A stretch of 35,540 nucleotides of DNA from CAZUZS01 sp964624795. GTDB lineage: Bacteria; Calditrichota; Calditrichia; RBG-13-44-9. The DNA lies in NCBI GenBank assembly GCA_964624795.1, contig CAZUZS010000054.1, positions 1 to 35,540 on the forward strand, written 5' to 3'. Under the pieces are notes generated by a model. That model saw only the letters and a program-made list of their open reading frames with translations. It made no database searches and was not told where the DNA came from. Position numbers and translations under genes: made by a program. This document shows, piece by piece, positions 25,985 through 32,614 of this stretch. The stretch's first letter is position 1, and each line of letters begins with the position of its first letter.

Positions 25985-26077
25985 AACCAAATCATTTCCT
26001 TCGATAAGGCCAAAATAATCAGGTTTTGGAAGAGCATTTGACCTGGAGCGTATGACCTGCTTGAATCTCAGCAATCC

Positions 26078-28789
26078 CTATTTCAACAGAAGCATTTGCC
26101 GGCTTTTAACAAAATCGTTTCCGATTTTCAGGGTATAGAAATACATTCCGCTCGGCTGAGAGACACCATTCCGGTCCCTTCCATCCCAGGATGCTTTATA
26201 TCTTCCCGCAGCCTGGTTGACATTTATCAATACTCGCACCAATTGCCCGCGCACGTTGAAAATCTTCAGCACCACCTTTGATGCCTTCTCCACGGAATAG
26301 CTTATGGTGGTGGCGGGGTTGAAGGGATTGGGATAGTTGCCCAGCAGATCATTTCTGTAAACAATTGCAGGATCATCATCGCTTATCCCGACGATTTCGG
26401 TAGACGCCTGCAGTAAAACCGATTTCTGCGGCTCAACCGGGTCGTCGCTGTCAATTCGCAGGTAGCCGCTCACATCAATGGTATCCGCGCGGGTGGGAAC
26501 ATCGATGAAAATCGTAACGGAATCAAGAACTGAATCACCGGGAGCCAGCGTAAGCGGCGTTTGCAGACCGGGTGTCACCACAAACGGCGGATTTTGCTGC
26601 GAATCCCAGAAGATGTTGGTGATCTGCAAATCCCGGACGCCGGTATTCCAAATCTTCAGCGGCCACTTTATCTCCGTTAGTGGCGGCAAATAACCAAAAT
26701 CGTGCAATTCTTTCAAAAGATTGATTTTCCCAGCCAAAAATCCACCGCTGTCCGGCAGGGTGGTCGCCATGCGCAGGTCGCTGAAGACATCTTTGGTGAC
26801 CCCTGTTCTCGCCCAGCCGATTACCACTTTGGCGGTATCGGTAGCAGCAATTCCGGGATAAAGCTCCTGGTCATTGGGAAGTTGCGAGACATTCTGCGGA
26901 AATTTGCCTTCATTCCAAAATATATTATTTGAATAGAATATTTCCCCATTCCCCGGCCAGGTTTGGGTGGAATCACCGAATGAATGATAGGTAATGTGCA
27001 CGATATCCGCTTTGTCAATTGCCATATCCGGGTAAAAGCAGTCTGCTGCATGGACTGCCACTGTCCGCTCCATGGCGAGAGTTCCTGACGCGTTGTTGCC
27101 ATATTTTACCGAATCGTTATGGGTGACCACAAAATGAACCACTCCTTCATTATCGATAGCTGCGCCCGGGCGGTCGCTTCCCATTTCCGTGACAAATTCC
27201 GGCTGCCACGATCCGCCGGCATTGGTGGCATACATGAGACCCGCGCTGTAATCGTTCCAAAAGATGTGCGCATTTTCCTGCGCATCAAGGCGGATTTTCG
27301 AATCTGTATTATACGCCGAGTTGTTACTGATATCAACAGGCATGGTGGTACTGCCCTGTGAATAAACTGCGTAGTATATTTCCGGCATACCGACTGAAGG
27401 AATGGACATAAAAGTAAAATGCACATCTCCGTTGGCAGCTACCGCGAAATCAGGTTTGCCATGCCCATCAATGCCGTCGATGAACTTACTGGTTATCTGA
27501 ATTGGCGGAAGAAAACTGCCGCTGGTGTCGCCGTTATTGGTATAAAATATTTCATTATCGTTTTCGGCCTGTGCAAACGCCTTCCACATGATATGCACCA
27601 CATCGTTTTCATCCACATGGAGCACCGGAAATTCATTGATGGCACCGTCGAGGGTTATGGGAATCATCTCCCAAATGCCGGTTTTATTTGAGGCATACAT
27701 GATATTTTTGGTGTTGCTTGCCGTTCCGAGCTGCGTGGCCCAGGCGATATGGACATTTCCATCGCCGTCGAAATCAGCACTGAATCTGTTATTGAACATC
27801 CCATCTGCAATGAAATCAAAATCTTCGAAATTGACAGTGACAGTTGGTTCCGTGTATCCAATATCGATTTGCACCATGTAATTCAAATTCTGATCCCTGC
27901 CGCTTATCCACAGGTAGCGGCCATCAAGCGCCAGGCCATTGGGGTAATCCAGTGGTGAAGGAAACGTTTTCTTCGGATAAAAAGCTTGTGGATCCATGAT
28001 CATGACAATTTTGCCGTTGGCGCTGTTGCGAGCGATGAATACGGCGGTGTCGTTAGCGGCAACGCCATTCGTACTCGCCGAAAGCGTGAAACTGCCCAAT
28101 GATGCACCGGATGTATCGGACCGATACATTGCCACCGGGATTGGCGGGGAATACTGGCCGAGATCGGAATTCCACAACTGGCCCTGGCGGTATCCCAGAC
28201 CAGCGGCAAGCGGTCCCTGGGCGGGAATATTCCCCAGGCTCACACCATTGCCATCCATTTTGAATATCCGATCCTGGATTCCGTCGGCAACGTAGAGTTT
28301 TCGCCCGTCCGAATCGACGCCCCAGGGATTTTTGGTTCCAGTGCCGGGCGCCGGAAAGGTGCTCACAACATTGAAATTATCATTCGGATCCAGTTTATAG
28401 ATCACTTCATTATTGATAGTGAAATCGGAAAGATAAAAGTAGCCGTCCTGGTAACCCAGCCCGATGGCGGAATGCACCGCCGGCGGAAGCTGGTAAATGG
28501 CAATTACCTGCCCCAGGCTATCGCCAAATTGCGAAATTGTGAGTGGGGTGACATTTCGTGTTTCCTCAGACAGGACCTTCACCTGTGTAATCTTTTGAAG
28601 ATTTTCAAGATCGGCAGGCAAAATCCAACCGGTGCCAGGGCTGTCGCTTTCGATGACGCCGGCCCTGACCATCATTTCAATCCTGGGATTTTTCTGATCG
28701 TACTGTATATGTAGCCGGGTTTGGGATATGGCTGCATAAGCAGTGTAAGCCAAACAAAACAGGACAATAAACAATAGAGATTTTTTCAT
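26078..28789 (-). CDS. T9SS-secreted two-propeller protein with choice-of-anchor-D-like domain
   Basis: A 903-residue protein with a signal peptide (1-19, ending AYAA). Residues about 100-320 resemble an NHL/SMP-30-type propeller (SAIGLGYQDGYFYLSDFTI, NPWGVDSDGRKLYVADG); about 325-680 a second propeller with repeated D-x-x-x-x-V-H-I/F-x-W strands (DGNVHIAWA, DVVHIMWKA, ENAHIFWND, DIVHITYHS); about 695-800 an immunoglobulin-like choice-of-anchor-D domain (WPLKIWNTGVRDLQITNI). The C-terminus (about 812-903) is a T9SS sorting domain with LLGNYPNPFNPATTISY, a variant with G instead of Q before NYPNPFN. It should be exported to the surface or medium; no catalytic residues are evident. GGAG is eight bases before the ATG. 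Confidence 0.88.
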   Translation of the reverse strand: MKKSLLFIVLFCLAYTAYAAISQTRLHIQYDQKNPRIEMMVRAGVIESDSPGTGWILPADLENLQKITQVKVLSEETRNVTPLTISQFGDSLGQVIAIYQLPPAVHSAIGLGYQDGYFYLSDFTINNEVIYKLDPNDNFNVVSTFPAPGTGTKNPWGVDSDGRKLYVADGIQDRIFKMDGNGVSLGNIPAQGPLAAGLGYRQGQLWNSDLGQYSPPIPVAMYRSDTSGASLGSFTLSASTNGVAANDTAVFIARNSANGKIVMIMDPQAFYPKKTFPSPLDYPNGLALDGRYLWISGRDQNLNYMVQIDIGYTEPTVTVNFEDFDFIADGMFNNRFSADFDGDGNVHIAWATQLGTASNTKNIMYASNKTGIWEMIPITLDGAINEFPVLHVDENDVVHIMWKAFAQAENDNEIFYTNNGDTSGSFLPPIQITSKFIDGIDGHGKPDFAVAANGDVHFTFMSIPSVGMPEIYYAVYSQGSTTMPVDISNNSAYNTDSKIRLDAQENAHIFWNDYSAGLMYATNAGGSWQPEFVTEMGSDRPGAAIDNEGVVHFVVTHNDSVKYGNNASGTLAMERTVAVHAADCFYPDMAIDKADIVHITYHSFGDSTQTWPGNGEIFYSNNIFWNEGKFPQNVSQLPNDQELYPGIAATDTAKVVIGWARTGVTKDVFSDLRMATTLPDSGGFLAGKINLLKELHDFGYLPPLTEIKWPLKIWNTGVRDLQITNIFWDSQQNPPFVVTPGLQTPLTLAPGDSVLDSVTIFIDVPTRADTIDVSGYLRIDSDDPVEPQKSVLLQASTEIVGISDDDPAIVYRNDLLGNYPNPFNPATTISYSVEKASKVVLKIFNVRGQLVRVLINVNQAAGRYKASWDGRDRNGVSQPSGMYFYTLKIGNDFVKSRQMLLLK

Positions 28790-28858
28790 AATTTCTACTC
28801 CGGATTTTGTTTACAAATGCCTGAATTCAATGAAACAAACTGCGCGCAAGACAAGCAT

Positions 28859-28887
28859 ATTATATCCAAAATAAGAATGAGAAGCAA
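28859..28887 (-). promoter_or_regulatory. Possible promoter of the 903-residue cargo gene
   Basis: On the minus strand, a consensus -10 TATAAT (28864-28859) lies 17 bases after TTGCTT (28887-28882), which matches a -35 in three of six positions. The 5' leader would be about 60 bases. Confidence 0.4.
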
Positions 28888-29161
28888 AGGAAAAGACATA
28901 TTTTCACAAGAAAAATCGATGATATTGCGAGTGCCAAATCACATCGTTGAGAAGATACCGGGAAAAAATTTTGAACCGACAGTCTTAAAATTTATTTGAG
29001 CCGAATTTCTGCCGAAGTTCAGTATTTTTATCTCAAGCCTGGTAATGAAAATCCAGGACAAAGATATGCGTCTTTCCGCAGTCTTTTTATATACAAGGAA
29101 AGCAGGGAATTTTCGCGCCAGATAACCGTCACGTGAATATTTCAACAAAAAAATATTTTAT

Positions 29162-29191
29162 GTAACATTTCACGGAATTATTCGGTATACT
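29162..29191 (+). promoter_or_regulatory. Possible promoter of the TetR/efflux operon
   Basis: GTAACA (29162-29167) and TATACT (29186-29191) are spaced by 18 bases. The rest of the 484-bp gap between 28789 and 29274 holds nothing else I can support apart from the palindrome at 29205-29216 and the opposite-strand promoter at 28859-28887. Confidence 0.4.
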
Positions 29192-29204
29192 TTGGCCGAT
29201 TTCT

Positions 29205-29216
29205 TACCGAACGGTA
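29205..29216. promoter_or_regulatory. Small palindrome, candidate TetR operator
   Basis: TACCGAACGGTA is an inverted repeat of TACCG around AA, continued by GGTAGG. TACCG-type half sites are common in operators of TetR-family efflux regulators. It lies about 14 bases after the proposed -10 and 58 bases before the TetR start, where bound repressor would block the operon. Confidence 0.5.
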
Positions 29217-29273
29217 GGTAGGAACTCATTGATATCGCGGGTAAGAATTTAATAATGATAGGGATGCAAATAT

Positions 29274-29879
29274 ATGGAAATTAAAAATCCTGGTTTTCTG
29301 GAAGGGAACGGCACAAAAGCGACAATCTTTATGGCTGCCGCGCGGCTTTTTACGAAGAAAGGTTACCATGGCGTTTCAATGCGGGAAATTTCCGAAAGCA
29401 CCGGGCTGTCGAAACCTGCCATCTACTATCACTTCGGCAATAAGGAGGGAATTTATACCGCGCTGGTGGAAGCAGGAATGCATTACAATATCGGGAAGTT
29501 TCAGGAAATCATGGAAAAGGATATTCCAGTCAAAGACAAGATAATTGAATTTGTAAAGCTGAGATTTCACCAGGTACTTCAGTTTCCGGATCTTGCCAAT
29601 TTCTTCCTGATCATCTTTACTTCAACCGAACGACTGCCGTTCCTGGATCCCTACATCCAGGAAGCGATAGAACGCAAAAAAATGATGGTAGATCTGATAA
29701 CCGACGGGGTGCAAAAGGGCGAATTCGGACCCGGAGCGAATCCGGAATTGGCCACCGAAGTCTTTATGGGCACCCTGATGCATTTTATCATGAAGCAGAT
29801 AAACAGCAAAGAAAAAATATTATCCGACAAATTGGCGGAAGATATTGTGGAGCTGCTGTTTAAGGGATTGAATGAATAA
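29274..29879 (+). CDS. TetR/AcrR-family transcriptional regulator
   Basis: A 201-residue regulator. Residues about 15-60 are the TetR DNA-binding domain (FMAAARLFTKKGYHGVSMRE, ISESTGLSKPAIYYHFGNKE). The C-terminal helical part is the ligand-binding and dimer domain; FFLIIFTSTERLPF and VQKGEFGPGANPEL resemble AcrR/TetR_C members that guard efflux pumps. It is followed 56 bp later by a TolC gene in the same direction, and a palindrome upstream may be its operator. It probably represses the efflux operon until a toxic small molecule binds it. The ribosome site is weak (AGGG ten bases before the ATG). Confidence 0.92.
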   Translation: MEIKNPGFLEGNGTKATIFMAAARLFTKKGYHGVSMREISESTGLSKPAIYYHFGNKEGIYTALVEAGMHYNIGKFQEIMEKDIPVKDKIIEFVKLRFHQVLQFPDLANFFLIIFTSTERLPFLDPYIQEAIERKKMMVDLITDGVQKGEFGPGANPELATEVFMGTLMHFIMKQINSKEKILSDKLAEDIVELLFKGLNE

Positions 29880-29935
29880 AACGTTCTAATTGGAATATTC
29901 AAGGCTTGCAGAAAATGATCATAAAGGAGTGAAGA

Positions 29936-31315
29936 ATGAACCGGGAATTGCTTATTAAAATAATTCTAAGCTGTACATTGCTTCTTTCGCCCGGCCTTTT
30001 CGCCAAAGAGAAGATGTCGCTTACGCTGGAATCCAGCGTCGATTACGCGCTGAAACAAAATCCGGATATAAAAATTGCCGAAAAACAACTTGCCAAAGCG
30101 AGGGCGGGTGTGTGGGAAGCCTATTCAACAGTTCTGCCGCAATTCGATGCAACCGCCAATTTTCAGCATGCCTGGCTTATTCAGGAGACAACCATACCGA
30201 ATTTTATTAAGGCAGGATTAGGGCCTCTCGCCCCTCCCGAGACACCGGATTATATCCGTATTGCCTTTGCACTGGAAAACACGTTTACTTATGGTGCATC
30301 GGTCAGTCAGCCGCTTTTCCTGGGCGGGGCCGGCATCGCCGGAATTCAGAGCGCAGCAGCAGCCAGGCGGATTATGTCGCAGGACCTGGAATCCAGGCGG
30401 CAAAATCTCATATACAATGCTGCCAACGCATTTTACTCTTGCCTGCTGACCAAAAAACTCATCACCGTGCAGGAAGAAGCGCTCAGGCAGGCGCAGGCCA
30501 ATTTCGACGTGGTAAACAAGAAATACCAGGTCGGCGTCGCTTCCGGCTTCGATAAAATGCGGGCACAGGTTGATGTGGCAAATCTGCAGCCGGCAGTGAT
30601 CACTGCCAGAAACAATTATCAATCGGCGCTCACCAATCTGCGCACCATCCTGGGGCTGGACCGCGAGACTGAGATCGAGGTTTCCGGCGAATTCTCTTAC
30701 GTCGAAGATGAATTCAACGCACTGACGCTTTCGCAATTGCAGGAAATGGCCGCGCAAAACCGGCCCGAGCTGAAAGCGCTGACCCAGCAGAAGGTAATCT
30801 CGCGAAAAGCGATGACCATTGCCAGAAGTGCATTTCTACCCAAATTGTACTTCACCAGCGACTATTCATTTATGGCGAACAAGAACGATTTGAAATTATC
30901 GCAGGATGATTTCAGCAGGGGATTTACCACGGCGCTGAGCCTGCAGATTCCGCTGTTCCACGGATTCCGTTCCTGCAAACAGTATCAGAAATCCCGGCTG
31001 GATTACAAAATCACGCTGGATACCGAGAGACAGGCGGAAAACGGAATCAACGCCGAGGTGGAGGTTGCCTACAACAAGTTTATGGAGGCCAAAGAGAAAT
31101 TTCAGTCGGCGAAGGAAACTGTTGATCTTGCGGAGGAATCGCTGCGGTTGGCTAACCTGATGTATAACGAAGGCACCAATACGCAACTGGATGTTTTGAA
31201 TTCCCAGTTAGCGAAAACACAGGCGCAGATGAACTACGTTAGCTCGCTGTATGAATACCAGGTTGCGCGCTACCAATTACGCAAGGTGACGGGGGTGCTG
31301 ACCGGAGTGCTTTAG
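29936..31315 (+). CDS. TolC-family outer-membrane efflux channel
   Basis: A 459-residue protein with a signal peptide ending near LFAKEK, then the two tandem outer-membrane-efflux-protein halves: LTLESSVDYALKQNPDIKIA and KARAGVWEAYSTVLPQFD in the first, and LTLSQLQEMAAQNRPELKAL, ARSAFLPKLYFTSDYSF, TALSLQIPLFHGFRS and LRLANLMYNEGTNTQLDVLN in the second. These are the coiled-coil helices and strands of the TolC trimer that spans outer membrane and periplasm. A strong Shine-Dalgarno (AAAGGAGTG) lies before the ATG. It is the first structural gene of the efflux operon and is expected to pair with the downstream adaptor and RND pump. Confidence 0.95.
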   Translation: MNRELLIKIILSCTLLLSPGLFAKEKMSLTLESSVDYALKQNPDIKIAEKQLAKARAGVWEAYSTVLPQFDATANFQHAWLIQETTIPNFIKAGLGPLAPPETPDYIRIAFALENTFTYGASVSQPLFLGGAGIAGIQSAAAARRIMSQDLESRRQNLIYNAANAFYSCLLTKKLITVQEEALRQAQANFDVVNKKYQVGVASGFDKMRAQVDVANLQPAVITARNNYQSALTNLRTILGLDRETEIEVSGEFSYVEDEFNALTLSQLQEMAAQNRPELKALTQQKVISRKAMTIARSAFLPKLYFTSDYSFMANKNDLKLSQDDFSRGFTTALSLQIPLFHGFRSCKQYQKSRLDYKITLDTERQAENGINAEVEVAYNKFMEAKEKFQSAKETVDLAEESLRLANLMYNEGTNTQLDVLNSQLAKTQAQMNYVSSLYEYQVARYQLRKVTGVLTGVL

Positions 31316-31335
31316 TGAGAATGATGTCGGTCTAA

Positions 31336-31389
31336 CCTCACCCCTTTTTCCCCTTCCCTAAATTTGGGGAGGGGCTGGGGAAGGGTCGG
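31336..31389. repeat. Interspersed imperfect palindrome in the efflux operon
   Basis: A C/T-rich arm CCTCACCCCTTTTTCCCC... (31336-31362) faces a G-rich arm ending GGGGAAGGGTCGG (31363-31389) and pairs imperfectly with slips. It resembles the CCTCACCCC...GGGGTGAGG intergenic repeats seen in many genomes. It lies between the TolC and adaptor genes and creates a false upstream extension (MGRGWGRVG...) of the adaptor frame. It could form a hairpin that lowers read-through. Confidence 0.55.
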
Positions 31390-31483
31390 AACTCTACTTT
31401 TATTACGGAAGCATTTATTTATGGATTTTATAGAGATTTTCCAAATATTCGAAAATGAAATTAATATTGTCAGGAGAAATAAC

Positions 31484-32614
31484 ATGCAAAAAGCAGCTTA
31501 CATTTTACTTTCACTGCTCATTACCCTGTTGGCAGTTAGCGGGTGCAGCAAATCGGGCAGCAGCGATGCGAAGACCGAAGAAAGCGTACCGGTGGCGGTT
31601 TCCCCGGTGGAGCTGGGAAATATCGTTCAATCGCTGAACTACGATGGCGACATCAAAGCAGAATACGAGGTGAAGGTCTTCTCCAAGGTGCCGGATCGCA
31701 TCGAGAAATTCTACGTCGAGGAAGGAGATTTTGTCCGGAAGGGAGAGCCGGTCGCCAAAATATTGGCTACAACCATCGAGCAAGGTGTGAGACAGGCCGA
31801 AGCAGGGCTCGTGTCAGCGAAAGCACAATCAGCCAACTTACAGTTGGAATACGAACGCGCCCAAAGATTGAGTAAGGAAGACGCCATGAGCCAGCAGCAG
31901 TTCGATGCCATCAGAACCCAGTACGAATCGATCCGGGCGCAGGTGGAGCAGGCGGAAGCCGGATTGGCTAGCATGAAAAGCCAACTGGGAGATGCTACAA
32001 TTACCGCTCCCATTTCAGGGATCATCGGCAAACGCTACTACGATCCGGGCGACATGGCCTCCCCTGCCGCACCGCTGGTTTCCATTGTGCAGATGCAGCG
32101 GGTGAAAATCGAATTCAATGCCACAGAGGAAGACCTGGGACGGCTCGCCAACGGGCAGAAAGCGGAAATCAAAGTGAAGGCTTATCCCGATCACATCTTC
32201 ACCGGGAAAATCTACAGGATCAGCCCGGTTCTGGACCCCACTACAAGAATGGCGGAAGTGGAGGTTCTGGTGGACAATCCTGACGGATTGCTGAAGCCCG
32301 GTATGTATGCCAATGCTAATGTCATCACCGGCGTCCTGGAAAATGTCATCGTCGTTCCCCGGCATGTGACCATTGAAAATACCACCATCGAGCAGGTCGA
32401 AGGACAGGACCAGGTGGTCAGGAATTATTATGTATTTGTTGTGGACAGCAGCAAAGCATTCCAGAAGAAACTGGACGTCCTGTATGTCAACCACAAGTCG
32501 ATTGCCGTAACAGGCGGGATATCGGTTGGGGATCAACTGGTTGTTGCCGGCCAGAATAATTTGCGGGACGGCATGGCGGTTTCGGTTGCCAAAAAGGAGG
32601 GGCAGGAATCATGA
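31484..32614 (+). CDS. RND efflux membrane-fusion (adaptor) lipoprotein
   Basis: A 376-residue protein starting at the ATG at 31484, seven bases after GGAG; a longer frame from 31364 crosses the palindromic element and is rejected. The signal ends in a lipobox LLAVSGC (Cys21). The HlyD/AcrA layout is visible: lipoyl half-motif EVKVFSKVPDRIEKFYVEEG with GDFVRKGEPVAKI, a helical hairpin (VRQAEAGLVSAKAQSANLQL to AEAGLASMKSQLGD), the second lipoyl half (ATITAPISGIIGKRYYDPGD), the beta-barrel and the membrane-proximal domain (NPDGLLKPGMYANANV). It links the inner-membrane pump to TolC in the periplasm. Its stop overlaps the start of the pump gene by four bases (ATGA). Confidence 0.94.
   Translation: MQKAAYILLSLLITLLAVSGCSKSGSSDAKTEESVPVAVSPVELGNIVQSLNYDGDIKAEYEVKVFSKVPDRIEKFYVEEGDFVRKGEPVAKILATTIEQGVRQAEAGLVSAKAQSANLQLEYERAQRLSKEDAMSQQQFDAIRTQYESIRAQVEQAEAGLASMKSQLGDATITAPISGIIGKRYYDPGDMASPAAPLVSIVQMQRVKIEFNATEEDLGRLANGQKAEIKVKAYPDHIFTGKIYRISPVLDPTTRMAEVEVLVDNPDGLLKPGMYANANVITGVLENVIVVPRHVTIENTTIEQVEGQDQVVRNYYVFVVDSSKAFQKKLDVLYVNHKSIAVTGGISVGDQLVVAGQNNLRDGMAVSVAKKEGQES

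Noticed and set aside
27962..27969. AAACGTTT core resembling the LacI operator
   Set aside because: It lies inside the coding sequence of the 903-residue cargo protein, far from any start, and the flanks are not symmetric.
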